Source of the DNA: Corydoras sp. C115
Lineage: Eukaryota; Chordata; Actinopteri; Siluriformes; Callichthyidae
Assembly (NCBI GenBank): GCA_019802505.1
Contig: JAFMOC010000031.1
Span: forward strand, 5,915,514 to 5,979,513
Reading direction: 5' to 3'
DNA length: 64,000 bases
Part shown: positions 44,501 through 59,200 of the stretch, piece by piece
How positions within the stretch are numbered: position 1 is the first letter of the stretch
Layout: each line of letters opens with the position of its first letter
The notes under the pieces: generated by a model
Told to the model about the DNA's origin: nothing
Seen by the model: the letters and a program-made list of their open reading frames with translations, nothing else
Databases searched by the model: none
Position numbers and translations under genes: made by a program

Positions 44501-47500
44501 AGTTGGTGCTGCAGACGTTCCTAGAACATTTAAATCTCAATGAAATCTCAATAAATCGCAATGAAAACCATATTGAGAAAATATATCACAATGTTTTATC
44601 AACAAACATGAACCTCCCATTATCCATCAATCCATTATCTTCCACTTTATACCTCTATTAGTGTTGTGGAGGGGTTCCCTATGCCCATCCAGGGGAGAAC
44701 ATCTTGGGCACACACTCACTCACACAGACACACTCTATATGGGGCAATTTTTGGAGAATTCAAATCCATGTTTTTTGGAGAATCCTTAATCCATGTTTTT
44801 TGGACTATGGGAGGAAACCGGAGAACCCGGAGGAAACCCACGCGGACACGGGGAGAGCATGGAAACTCCACCCAGATGGGGAATCGAACCGGGAATCCCT
44901 AGTGCTGAGAGGAGAACATGCTAACCACTAAGCCTGAACCTCCCATTAACTACACCCTTTAAACTTGACTAATGGGATCAGTGATACCATATACAATGAT
45001 GCACTGAATCCACGTTTTCTCGAACCTGGTACCACCATGTGGTGACCTTCTGGTATTGATGAAGTGATTTCTTTTGTCTGGTGCGCTTACACACAGTATT
45101 TGATCACATTTAAGTCATCCGCACAGTGAAACTCACACTGGTGAAGTGGTGGTGGGCAGCCTTGTATACGTTTGAGGTTAGGGGATTCACCCAAAAGCCC
45201 TTCAGCAATAGCACCTGGTGGGACGTGGTATCAAACCGAGTTTCACTGTGTGTGAGCGCAGCATGCAAAATAAATCACTTTATTTATATCATCATGTTGG
45301 GCAGCCCAAAGACATACATACATGGCAAATGGATGCTCTGAATTGCCCTATTTAAAGTGTGTGTCTGTTTGAATGTGCCATATATTGGCACTTTGTCCTG
45401 GTGTATCTGCCCAGTGCCCGAAGAGTTCTCCCCTGGATGGGCTTGGGGAACCCCATCGAAACCCTAGTAGAGAATTAAGCAGAAGATAATTCATAAATAC
45501 CATTAAGTAGTCTAATGTTGGTACCATGTTCGAGACAAAGTCAATATATTGGAAATATTAAATTGCCCCTATGACGGTATAGTTTATAACAGATCATCAG
45601 TGGAGTGGATATGGTTCTGAGGTGTGTCTTTAATACAGTTCCGTAGTACAGCACTCTTAAAACGAGATGCTCAGGTGGTGCAGGGGTGGAAATGCTTACA
45701 CTGCAGGACTGATGCGTTTGAGCTTCTGGGGCTGTTTTTCCAGCTGCATCTTCAGCCAGAATGTACTGAGCTGATTGGTTAGAGGTTTATTATCTTCCAT
45801 TTGTGTATTATATGTTGGCACACTTAATAGATATCACCACAAAAGCAGAATAGTACATTTGGTAGTACCACACGGTAGTGTAGTGATGGTGGTGGTGTAG
45901 ACCCAGCAATGGATTGACGTCCTGTCCTGGGTGTACCTATCTGTCCAGCACCCAAAACCTTCTCCCTCCTGGATGGCCATACTAGTACTTGGTGGTACCG
46001 GGAATCAAACTGGAAACATTCAGGTCGTTCCTTAACCCCAAACCTGTGACTGTCCCACGGTGAGGTGGCGGCACCAGACAACACTCATAACTCGAGCACA
46101 GTGAACGAGAGTGTATAATAAAAATAATTTCATTATGTTGCGCTTTTTACAATAACACATCGTCACAAAGCAGCTTTACAGTGTTATAAGCCTTTAAACC
46201 TCCAAAGAGCAAGCTGAAGCGACAGTGGCAAGACAAAACTCCCTGTTATGATGTTATTTTAATGAAGAAACCTTGTGAGGACCGAGACTCAGTGAGGGAC
46301 TCGTCCTCCTTGAGCGGCCGGCAGCATCAACAGTGTTGGACAGCCATGTACAGATTGTGTGATGATTATGTGACCCGTATTTAACAATTAAAAACTATAG
46401 AAGTCCATTGAGGACGTCAAGTTCAAATAATTTATTAATATAGCGCTTTTTACTATAGTACATTGTCACAAAGCAGCTTTACAGAATTATAAACCTTTAA
46501 ACCCTCAAAGAGCAAACTGAAGCGACAGTGGCAAGACAAAACTTCCAGTTACTTTGTTATCCTAAGAAAGAAACCTTGTGAGGACCGAGACTCAGTGGGG
46601 GACTCGTCCTCCTTGAGCGGTTGGCAGCATCAACAGTGTTGGACAGCTATGTACAGATTGTGTGATGATCATGTGACCCATATTTAACAATTGGACAACT
46701 ATAGAAGTTCATTGAGGACGTCAAGTTCAAGTTATTCATTTCTATAGCGCAATAGTACAAAACTAGAGAGTTTTATAAACCTTTAAACCCCAAAAGAGCA
46801 AGCTGAAGCAACAGTGGCAAGACAAAACTCCCTGTTATGATGTTATTTTAAGGAAGAAACCTTGTGAGGACCGAGACTCAGTGAGGGACTCGTCCTCCTT
46901 GAGCGGCCGGCAGCATCAACAGTGTAGAACAGCCATGTACAGATTGTGTGATGATCATGTGACCTGTACTTAACAATTTAAAAAAATAGAAGTCCATTGA
47001 GGACGTCAAGTTCACGTAATTTATTTATAGAGCGCTTTTTACTATAGTACATTGTCATAAAGCAGCTTTACAGAGTTATAAACCTTTAGACCTCCAAAGA
47101 GCAAGCCGATGCGACAGTGGTAAGAAAAAACTCCCCATTACGTTGTTATCCTAAGGAAGAAACCTTGTGAGGACCGAGACTCAGTGAGGGACTCGTCCTC
47201 CTTGATCGGCCGGCAGCATCAACAGTGTAGGACAGCCATGTACAGATTGTGTGATGATCATGTGACCCGTATTTAACAATTAAAAACTATAGAAGTCCAT
47301 TGAGGACGTCAAGTTCAAGTAATTTATTTATAGAGCGCTTTTTACTATAGTACATTGTCACAAAGCAGCGTTACAGAGTTATAAGCCTTTAAACCCCCAA
47401 AGAGCAAGCTGAAGTGACAGTGGCAAGACAAAACTCCCCGTTATGTTGTTATTTTAAGGAAGAAACCTTGTGAGGACCGAGACTCAGTGAGGGACTCGTC

Positions 47501-50500
47501 CTCCTTGAGCGGCCGGCAGCATCAACAGTGTAGGACAGCCATGTACAGATTGTGTGATGATTATGTGACCCGTATTTAACAATTAAGAACTATAGAAGTC
47601 CATTGAGGACGTCAAGTTCAAGTTATTTATTTATAGAGCGCTTTTTACTATAGTACATAGTCACAAAGCAGCTTTACAGAGTTATAAGCCTTTAAACCCT
47701 CAAAGAGCAAGCTGAAGCGACAGTGGCAAGACAAAAACTCCCTGTTGTGTTGTTATTTTAAGAAAGAAACCTTGTGACAACACTCATAACTTCAGCACAA
47801 TGAACGAGAGTGTATAATAAAAGTAATTTCATTATGTTGCGCTTTTTACAATAACACATTGCCACAAAGCAACGTTACAGAGTTATAAACCTTTAAACCC
47901 CCAAAGAGCAAGCTGAAGTGACAGTGGCAAGACAAAACTCCCTGTTATGTTGTTATTTTAAGGAAGAAACCTTGTGAGGACCGAGACTCAGTGAGGGACT
48001 CGTCCTCCTTGAGCGGCCGGCAGCATCAACAGTGTAGGACAGCCATGTACAGATTGTGTGATGATCATGTGACCTGTATTTAACAATTGGACAACTATAG
48101 AAGTCCATTGAGGACGTCAAGTTCAAATAATTCATTTCTATAGCGCAATAGTACAAAACTAGAGAGTTTTATAAACCTTTAAACCCCCAAAGAGCAAGCT
48201 GAAGCGACAGTGGCAAGACAAAACTCCCTGTTGTGTTGTTATATTAAGGAAGAAACCTTGTGAGGACCGAGACTCAGTGAGGGACTCGTCCTCCTTGAGC
48301 GGCCGGCAAAATCAACAGTGTTGGACAGCCATGTACTGATTGTGTGCTGATCATGTGACCCGTATTTAACAATTAAAAACTATAGAAGTCCATTGAAGAC
48401 GTCAAGTTCAAGTAATTTATTTATAGAGCGCTTTTTACTATAGTACATTGTCACAAAGCAGCTTTACAGAGTTATAAGCCTTTAAACCCCCAAAGAGCAA
48501 GCTGAAGCGACAGTGGCAAGACAAAACTCCCAGTTATGTTGTTATTTTAAGAAAGAAACCTTGTGAGGACCGAGACTCAGTGGGGGACTCGTCCTCCTTG
48601 AGCGGCCGGGCAGAATCAACAGTGTTGGACAGCCATGTACAGATTGTGTGATGATCATGTGACCCGTATTTAACAATTGGACAACTCTAGAAGTCCATTG
48701 AGGACGTCCTGCAGGAATAAAAGTCCAGGTTCTATTCAGTAATGGTCGAAGCCGCAGCGCTTCAGCAGAACCATGGATGAAGAGCCCGAGAAGCCACGTG
48801 CACATGTCAAAATGAGGTCCTGAGGATATTTACTTAAGGAGTAATTAATGGGTTGGGTCACTCAAGTGGTATTTAAGGAATTATGTTGGAACACTTAGGG
48901 GAATTAGGGGCAATTAAAATGAAGTTAAAGTCTTTAAGGGCGTCTGATTTTTAATTCCAGACGTGTGTCGTAACACACTTTGCCCATCCTGTGTCCAATA
49001 TCTGTATGAAAGTGGCATGGGGCAACCTGTTCTCACCTTTTTGTTTAGAGTAAAGCAGTACTGCGCCTCGAGGCACCACAGTCTGGATTTATAGAGTCGA
49101 CATGTCCGGGCAACTTCACCTTGAAATGAGTCTAGTGGAGACATGTTAGAAATGACACGAAGTATGTTTCAGTCAGGGCGGCACTGTGGCTTAGTGGTTG
49201 GCATGTTCTCCTCTCAGCGCTGGGCATTCCCGGTTCAAATCCCCAACTGGGTGGAGTTTCCATGTTCTCTCAGTGTCCGCGTGGGTTTCCTCCGGGTTCT
49301 CCGGTTTCCTCCCACAGTCCAAAAACATGGATCAAGGTCAATTGAATTCTCCAAATTGCCCCATATAGAGTGTTTGTGTGTGAGTGAGTGTGTGTCCAGT
49401 GATAGATTGGTGTCCTGTCCTGGGTGTATCTGCCCAGCGCCCGAAACGTTCTCCCCTAGATGGGCATGGGGAAAACCCCCCCCCACGACCCTGATATAGG
49501 ATAAAGCGGAAGTTAATGAATGGATGGATAAATTAGAGTGGCACTGTGGTTTAATGGTTAGCATGTTCTCCTCTCAGCACTAGGGATTCCCGGTTCGAAT
49601 CCCAATCTGGGTGGAGTTTCCATGTTCTCCCCGTGTCCGCGTGGGTTTCCTCCGGGTTCTCCGGTTTCCTCCCACAGTCCAAAAACATGAATCAAGTCAA
49701 TTGAATTCTCCAAATTGCCCCATATAGAGTGTGTCTGTGTGAGTGAGTGAGTGTGTGTCCAGCGATAGATTGGCGCCCTATCCTGGGTGTATCTGCCCAG
49801 CGCCTGAAACGTTCTCCTACTACTGGATGGGCATGGGGAACCCCCCCCCACCCTAGTAGAGGATAAAGTGGAAGATGATGGATGAATGGATGGATGGAAT
49901 TTACCTTGAATCCATGTTTTTGGACTGTGGGAGGAAACCCACACAGACCTGAGGACAACATTCAAACTCCACCCAGATTGGGATTGGAACCTGGATCCCC
50001 AGCGCTGAGAGGAGAACATGCTAACCACTAAGCCACCATGCCACCCCATTGTTCTAACTGCCAAAGACTGATGATAGTTCCACATATGAGTGAAGACATG
50101 TCCTGGGTGGATCTGCCCAGCGCCCGAAACGTTCTCCCCTGGATGGGCATGGGGAACCCCCCCCCCCCCCCCCCCCCCGACCCTAATAGAGGATAAAGCA
50201 GAAGATAATGGATGGATGAATAACTAATAAATGATTAAACAAAGGCGGCACAGTGGCTTACAGGTTAGCATGTTCTCCTCTCAGCGCTAGGGATACCCGG
50301 TTCGAATCCCCATCTGGGTGGAGTTTCCATGTTCTCCCCGTGTCCGCGTGGGTTTCCTCCGGGTTCTCCGGTTTCCTCCCACAGTCCAAAAACATGAATC
50401 AAGTCAATTGAATTCTCCAAATTGCCCCATATAGAGTGTGTCTGTGTGAGTGAGTGTGTGTCCAGTGATGGATTGGTGTCCTGTCCTGGGTGTATCTGCC

Positions 50501-53234
50501 CAGCGCCCGAAACGTTCTCCCCTGGATGGGCATGGGGAACCCCCCACTGCGACCCTAATAGAGGATAAAGCAGAAGATAATGGATGGATGTTTGAGGCAT
50601 GTGAGCGTCATGTTTATAGAGATGTCAGTGGCTCTGTGTGCTGTTTACAGATCAGATTTCAGGTTATGAGATGATGAGTGGGATGGTGCAGCGTGGCCGA
50701 CTGCGACGCTCAGAGAAAGTGCAACAAGGCAGAAGTGCACACTGCACCGTTCTAACCAGAAGTGCTAATGGAGGCTGCGGGCCATGTGACTGGACAAAGA
50801 AGCCACTTGTGCTACTTTCACTTCTGCTTTTGTCGACGTGCCACGAACCAGAAGCGGCGCAGAGGCAGCCTCATAAATTTCGATTCTTTATCTATTCACA
50901 CTTTTTTCTCGGCAGGAAACGGCGGGCGGGCGGGCCTCTGTGTCATCACACTTTATATTTCATAAAATAAGAAGCAGACATTATTGGGCTGCTTTATGCT
51001 TAAACCTTATTGGAGCTCGATTTCATAACTGTTTGTATTTATTTATTGGTATGTAAAAAGGGCGGCACGGTGGCTTAGTGGTTAGCATGTTCTCCTCTCA
51101 GCGCTAGGGATTCCCAGTTAGAATCCCAATCTGGGTGGAGTTTCCATGTTCTCCCCGTGTCCGCGTGGGTTTCCTCCGGGTTCTCCGGTTTCCTCCCACA
51201 GTCCAAAAACATGGATCAAGTCAATTGAGTTGTCCAATTTGCCCCATATAGAATGTGTGTGTGTGAGTGAGTGTGTTCAGAGATAAATTGCCCCATATAG
51301 AGTGTGTCTGTGTGAGTGAGTGTGTGTCCAGTGATAGATTGGCATCCTGTCCTGGGTCTATCTGCCCAGCGCCCGAAACGTTCTCCCCTAGATGGGCATG
51401 GGGAACCCCCCCCCGACCCTAATAGAGGATAAAGCTGAAGATAATGGATGGATGAATAACATTAATAATAATAATAGAGCAGCACGGTGGCTTAGTGGTT
51501 AGCATGTTCTCCTCTCAGCGCTAGGGATTCCCAGTTAGAATCCCAATCTGGGTAGAGTTTCCATGTTCTCCCCGTGTCCGCGTGGGTTTCCTCCGGGTTC
51601 TCCGGTTTCCTCCCACAGTCCAAAAACATGGATCAAGTCAATTGAGTTCTCCAAATTGCCCCATATAGAGTGTGTCTGTGTGAGTGAGTGTGTGCCCTGC
51701 GATAGATTGGCGTCCTGTCCTGGGTGTATCTGCCCAGCGCCTGAAATATTCTCCCCTGGATGGGCATGGGGACCCCCTCCCCCACGACCCTAATAAAGGA
51801 TAAAGCAGAAGATAATGGATGGATGAATAACATTAATAATAATAATATGGCAGCACGGTGGCTTAGTGGTTGGCATGTTCTCCTCTCAGCACTAGGGATT
51901 CGAATTCGAATCCCAATCTGGGTGGAGCCCAGCGCCCGAAACGTTCTCCTACTACTCGATGGGCATGGGGAACCCCCCCCCCACCCTTCCCTAGTAGAGG
52001 ATAAAGTAGAAGATAATGGATGGATGGATAAAATTATTATTAATAATAATAATAGAGCGGCACAGTGGCTTAATGTTTGGCATGTTCTCCTCTCAGCACT
52101 AGGGATTCGAATTTGAATCCCAATCTGGGTGGAGTTTCCATGTTCTCCCCGTGTCTGCGTGGGTTTCCTCCAGGTTCTCCGGTTTCTTCCCACATTCCAA
52201 AAACATGGATCAAGTCAATTGAGTTCTCCAAATTGCCCCATATAGAGTGTGTCTGTGTGAGTGAGTGTGTGCCCAGTGAAGGATTGATGTCCTGTCCTGG
52301 GTGTATTTGCCTAGCGCCCGAAATGTTCTCCCCTGGATGGGCATGGGGAACCCCCCCCCCCCCCCCCGACCCTAATAGAGGATAAAGCGGAAGATAATGG
52401 ATGGATGCATAACATTAATAATAATAATAATAGGGCGGCACGGTGGCTCAGTGGTTGGCATGTTCTCCTCTCAGCACTGGGGATTCCTGGTTTGAATCCT
52501 AATCTGGATGGAGTTTCCATGTTCTCCCCGTGTCCGCGTAGGTTTCCTCCGGAAAGCGCCTGAAATGTTCTCCCCTGGATGGGCATGGGGAACCCCCCCC
52601 CCCCTCGCTACCCTAGTAGAGGATAAAGTGGAAGATAATGGATGATAAATGAGAGAAAAACAAGCTGGGTTTAAACTTGTATACAAAGCGCTGACATGGC
52701 GGAATGTGTGGTTTGCACTGAGATACACATCTCAAAACTATTTCTTTTGACTCTTGCAGGGCTGCCGGCTCCAGATACCATCTCCTAAATGTAGGGACAG
52801 GAAAATCAGGGTCCCAAACAAATCCACTTATAAAAGATAAACGGGATCCGGCCGTGGAGCTCATCTCTCCACCTCCAGCTCCTTCAGCCATTTTATTTCT
52901 GGGAATTCGGGAATTCGAATTCCCGGTTCGAATCCCCATCTGGGTGGAGTTTCCATGTTCTCCCCGTGTCCATGTGGGTTTCCTCCGGGTTCTCCGGTTT
53001 CCTCCCACAGTCCAAAAACATGCATCAAGTCAATTGAGTTCTCCAAATTGCCCCATATAGAGTGTGTTTGTGTGAGTGAGTGAGTGTGTGTCCAGTGATA
53101 GATTGGTGTCCTGTCCTGGGTGTATCTGCCCAGCGCCCGAAATTTTCTCCTACTAGTGGATGGGCATGGGGAACCCCCCCCCCACGACCCTAATAGAGGA
53201 TAAAGCAGAAGATAATGGATGGATAGATAAAATT

Positions 53235-53265
<31 letters not shown>

Positions 53266-56200
53266 ATGGAGCGGCTTAGTGGTTGGCATGTTCTCCTCTC
53301 AGCACTTGGGATTCCAGGTTCGAATCCCAATCTGGGCGGGGTTTCCATGTTCTCCCCGTGTCCGTGTGGGTTTCCTCCGGGTTCTCCGGTTTGCTCCCAC
53401 AGTCCCAAAAACATGGATCAAGTCAATTGAGTTCTCCAAATTGCCCCATATAGAGAGTGTCTGTGTGAGTGAGTGTGTGCCCAGTGATAGATTGGCGTCC
53501 TGTCCTGGGTGTATCTGCCCAGCGCCCGAAACGTTCTCCCCTGGATGGACATGGGGAACCCCCTGCGACCCTTAACATTAATAATAATAGGGCGGTGGCA
53601 CAGTGGTTTAGTGATTAGCATGTTCTCCTCTCAGCACTAGGGATTCCCGGTTTGAATCCCCATCTGGGTGGAGTTTCCATGTTCTCCCCGTGTCCATGTG
53701 GGTTTCCTCCGGGTTCTCCGGTTTCCTCCCACAGTCCAAAAACATGCATCAAGTCAATTGAGTTCTCCAAATTGCCCCATATAGAGTGTGTTTGTGTGAG
53801 TGAGTGAGTGTGTGTCCAGTGATAGATTGGCGTCCTGTCCTGGGTGTATCTGCCCAGCGCCCGAAACGTTCTCCCCTGGAGGGGCATGGGGAACCCCCTG
53901 CGACCTTTAACATTAATAAGAATAATTATAATAAGAATAATAAGAATAATAATAGGGTGGCGGCACAGTGGTTTAGTGGTTGGCATGTTCTCCTCTCAGC
54001 ACTAGGGATTCCCGGTTCGAATCCCCATCTGGGTGGAGTTTCCCTGTTCTCCCCGTGTCCGTATGGGTTTCCTCCGGGTTCTCCGGTTTCCTCCCACAGT
54101 CCAAAAACATGGATCAAGGTCATTTGAATTCTCCAAATTGCCCCATATAGAGTGTGTCTGTGTGAGTGAGGGGTTGTCCAGTGATAGATTGGTGTCCTGT
54201 CCTGGGTGTATCTGCCCAGCGCCCGAAACGTTCTCCCCTGGATGGGCATGGGGAACCCCCTGCGACCCTTAACATTAATAATAATAATTATAACAACAAT
54301 AATAATAATAAAAGAGCGGCAGCACAGTGGCTTAGTGGTTGGCATGTTCTCCTCTCAGCACTAGGGATTCCCGGTTCGAATCCCCATCTGGGTGGAGTTT
54401 CCCTGTTCTCCCCGTGTCTGTATGGGTTTCCTCCGGGTTCTCTGGTTTCCTCCCACAGTCCAAAAACATGGATCAAGTCAATTGAATTCTCCAAAATGCC
54501 CCATATAGAGTGTGTCTGTGTGAGTGAGTGTGTGTCCAGCGATAGATTAGTGTCCTGTCCTGGGTGTATCTGCCCAGCGCCCGAAACGTTCTCCCCTGGA
54601 TGGGCATGGGGAACCCCACCGCGACCCTAATAGAGGATAAAGTGGAAGATGATGGATGGATGAATAACAAATAGTCGCAGCATCATCTCTCCTGACTGTT
54701 TCAGTGTTCCTAACTCTGTGAAGCTTTCCTTTGACTGAATACTTCTTTTCTTTTGCTTTCTCTTCAGGGCTTCGAGCCAGAGTGCTTATACACAGGCGAG
54801 AATTTCAGCAAGGTCCTGTCCACGCTGTTGGCAGTAAACGTCGTCACTCAAGGTAAATCCGTGCTCTGTTTCCATGGCTGCTGTGCTTCAGCGTCTGGCT
54901 GTTGGCGCGAGGGCATGTTTTCGCTCCCTGTGAGTGCCGACTGGCTTGGCACCGAGCTTGTGGCTCTGGTGGCTTGGCCATATGTGAGCGCTCCGTATTT
55001 CAGATGCCATGCAGGATCTCCGAACACTGACGGGTTCTCATGAAGGATGAAGCGCAGCTCTGTTCCGCGCGGGTTTGTCGCTGCATCCAGATTCATATTC
55101 ATCTGATATTTATTATGTTGTCAGTCGGGATGAATGAGAAATGCAGGCCTCTGTAGAGTATCACTGGTTTTATTTATTTAAAGCTGTTGCTTAGTGGTTG
55201 GCATGTTCTCCTCTCAGCGCTAGGGATTCCCGGTTTGAATCCCAATCTGGGTGGAGTTTCCATGTTCTCCCCGTATCCTCGTGGGTTTCCTCCGGGTTCT
55301 CCGGTTTCCTCCCACAGTGCAAAAACATGGATCAAGGTCAATTGAGTTCTCCAAATTGCCCCATATAGAGTGTGTCTGTGTGAGTGAGTGTGTCCAAGGA
55401 TAGATTGGCGTCCTGTTCTGGGTGTATCTGCCCAGCACCCGAAACGTTCTCCCCTTGATGGGCATGAGGAACCCCCCGCGACCCTAATAGAGGATAACAC
55501 GGAAGCGGAACATATACGTTTTTTATGGTGGCATGGTCGCTTAGTGGTTGGCATGTTCTCCTCTCAGCACTGGGGATTTCCGGTTCGAATTCCCATCTGG
55601 GTGGTGTGTCCATGTTCTCCCCGTGTTCGCATGGGTTTCCTCCGGGTTCTCTGGTTTGCTCCCACAGTGCAAAAACATGGATCAAGGTCAATTGAGTTCT
55701 CCAAATTGCCCCATATAGTGTGTATGAGTGTGAGTGTGAGTGTGTGTGTGTGTGTGTGTTTTGTAGATTGGCGCCCTGTTCTGGGTGTATCTGCCCAGCA
55801 CCTGAAACGTTCTCCCCTGGATGGGCATGAGGAACCCCCCTGCGACCCTAATAGAGGATAACGCGGAAGCGGAACATATAAGTCTTTTAAGGTGGCACGG
55901 TCACTTAGAGGTTGGCATGTTCTCCTCTCAGCACTGGGGATTCCCGGTTCGAATCCCAATCTGGGTGGAGTTTCCATGTTCTCCCCGTGTCCGCGTGGAT
56001 TTCCTTCGTGTTCTCCGGTTTCCTCCCACAGTCCAAAAACATGGATCAAGTCAATTGAGTTCTCCAAATTGCCCCATATAGAGTGTGTCTGTGTGAGTGA
56101 GTGTGTGCCCAGTGATGGATTGGCGCCCTGTCCTGGGTGTATCTGCCCAGCGCCCGAAACGTTCTCCCCTGGATGGGCATGGGGGACCCCGTCCCCCCGC

Positions 56201-59200
56201 AACCCTAATAGAGGATAAAGCAGAAGATGATGGATGGATGAATGTAGAAATTTGGTTTGTACATATTGGGAGTTTGAAGTCCAGGTTTCTGATTCGTAAG
56301 CTTCCTGCTGGAATGAACAAATCCATGTGTTTCATATAAATGTCGTACAGTGACATGGTGGAATGTTGGGCCTCGTCCCCTTTTTGCATCACGATTGAGG
56401 ATTTTTGTCATATCTGGCCTCCCCCTCTGCATTCCGACTGCATTTAGATCTGACCTCTGACTCTGTTCTTCTCACAACGTTCACGTCGTCTGTCTGAAGC
56501 GCTTGCTCCTGCTATTAGATGAAGACTTGGCCGAGTGGCAGACTTTTTTTTTTGCTCACATAGCTTCACATTCTGCGCATGTTTTCTGCAGATGGTGCAG
56601 ATATACTGTAACAGTGGGCTGCTCTGAGCGCAGACGGGCTGCGACACATTTCACATGGTTCTGTGTGTTCGGTTGAAAAACTAATTTGGGACACAGCAGC
56701 GTTTATTAAAGATAAAAAACAAGGGGAGGGTGTTTCGGACGCTGGGCAGATACACCCAGCAGAGGACGCCAATCTATTACTGGACACACTCACCCTAACT
56801 ACATAGGGGCAATTTAGAGCAGCCGATTTGCCTTGATTCCATGTCTTTGGACTTTGTGAGGAAAACCGGAAGACCCAGACGGACACACATGGAGTGCATG
56901 GAAGCGCTGAGAGGAGAACATGCTAAACACTAAGATATCGTTCTGCCCCACTGTGATTGATTAGTATTTAAACTGTAAACACTAATTAGATGAAGATGTT
57001 GGTCATTAATATGACATCCTGATGTTCCTGTAAATAATGATAGTTTCGGTCTGTGCAGTTTAGAGACCCCATGCGGTTGAAATATGTAACTACAAGCAAC
57101 ATGGCGGTATTTTATCTTTTCAAGCAGCTTAACATATACATCCATCCATTACGTTAAAAACGTTCTCCCCTGGATGGGCATGGGGAACCCCACCCCACCC
57201 CCCCGTGGCCCTAGTGGAGTATTAAATGGATGATAATAAATGTATGAATGAATACATGTTAATGTGTATATAATATATGTGTATATATATATATATATTC
57301 TTTCATTCATTATCTTCCGCTTTATCCTCTATTAGGGTCGCGGTGAGGTTCCCCATGCCCATCCAGGGGAGAACGTCTCGGGCGCTGGGCGATAGACCCA
57401 GGACAGGGCGCCAATCCATCGCTGGGCACACACTCACTCACACAGACACACTCTATATGGGGCAATTTTTGAGAATTCAATTGACTTGATCCATGTTTTT
57501 GGACTGTGGGAGGAAACCGGAGAACCCGGAGAAAACCCACGCAGACACGGGGAGAACATGGAAACTCCACCCAGATGGGGATTCGAACCGGGAATCCCTA
57601 GCGCTGAGAGGAGAACATGCCAACCACTAAGCCACCGTGCCGCTATATATATATATATATATATATCCTCTACTAGGGTAGTGGTAGGGTAGTGGGGGGG
57701 GTTCCCCCATGCTCATCCAGGGCAGAACGTTTCGGCCACTGGGCAGATACACCCAGGACAGAGTGGCTGGACTATGACTGGACACACACTCACTCACACA
57801 GACACACTCTATATGGGGCAATTTTTGAGAATTCAATTGACTTGATCCATGTTTTTTGGACTGTGGGAGGAAACCGGAGAACCCGGAGGAAACCCACACG
57901 GACACGGGGAGAACATGGAAACTCCACTCAGATTGGGATTCGAACCTGGAATCCCTAGTGCTGAGAGGAGAACATGCTAAACCACTAAGCCACCGTGCCA
58001 CCCCCAGTTTAACATATAAGACCATCTCTCCATTCTGCTGTAACAGCTGCACCTTTCTGGCCGACAGAGAGTCTGTTTGGGGAAATGACTACATCTGCTT
58101 AAGCATTTGCCCCCCCCCCTCCCCCCCTTCATTTCTGCCCGCTGTCTTTGCCCCCCTCCCACCTCCCCCCGGCTCCCCCAAGTGACTATAGCTTAGTTTG
58201 CATGAAGGGAATTCACAGTGCACTCATAAAATACAAATAAACATTACAAATATGGCGGTTTTCATGTATAAGCAACATTGTATATGTATTCCTAAATAGT
58301 ATTTAATTAGACATGCTTTATATAAGGCACGGTGGCTTAGTGGTTAGCATGTTCTCCTCTCAGCACTAGGGATTCCGGTTCAAATCTCAATCTGGGTGGA
58401 GTTTCCATGTTCTCCCCGTGTCTGCGTGGGTTTCCTCCGGGTTCTCCAGCTTCTTCCCACAGTCCAAAAACATAAATCAAGTCAATTGAGTTCTCCAAAT
58501 TGCCCCATATAGAGTGTGTCTGTGTGAGTGAGTGTGTGCCCAGTGATAGATTGGTGTCCTGTCCTGGGTGTATCTGCCCAGCGCCCAAAACGTTCTCCTC
58601 TGGATGGTTATGAGAAACCCTCCCCCCAACCTTAATAAAGAATTAAGTGAAAGATAATGAATAAACGGACAGTGGCTTAGTGGTTAGCATGTTCTCCTCT
58701 CAGCGCTTAGGATTCAGGTTCGAATCCCAATCTGGGTGTAGTTTCCATGTTCTCCCCGTGTCCATGTGGTTTTCCTCCGGGTTCTCCGGTTTCTTCCCAC
58801 AGTCCAAAATCATGGATCAAGTCAATTGAGTTCTCCAAATTGCCCCATATAGAGTGTGTCTGTGTGAGTGAGTGTGTGCCCAGTGATAGATTGGTGTCCT
58901 GTCCTGGGTGTATCTGCCCAGCGGCCGAGACGTTCTCCCCTGGATGGGTATGAGAACCCCCCCCCTCCCCCAACCTTAATAAAGAATTAAGTGAAAGATA
59001 ATGAATAAATGGTGGGCGGCACAGTGGCTTAGTGGTTGGCATGTTCTCCTCTCAGTGCTGGGGATCCAGGTTCGAATCCCAATCTGGGTGGAGTTTCCAT
59101 GTTCTCCCCATGTTCATGTGGGTCTCCTCCGGGTTCTCCGGTTTCCTCACACAGTCCAAAAACATATGAATCAGTCATTGAGTTCTCCAAATTGCCCACT

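Noticed and set aside
50638..50970. 110-codon plus-strand frame as a gene
   Set aside because: No family signature, no splice or start support; intronic and overlapping another random frame.
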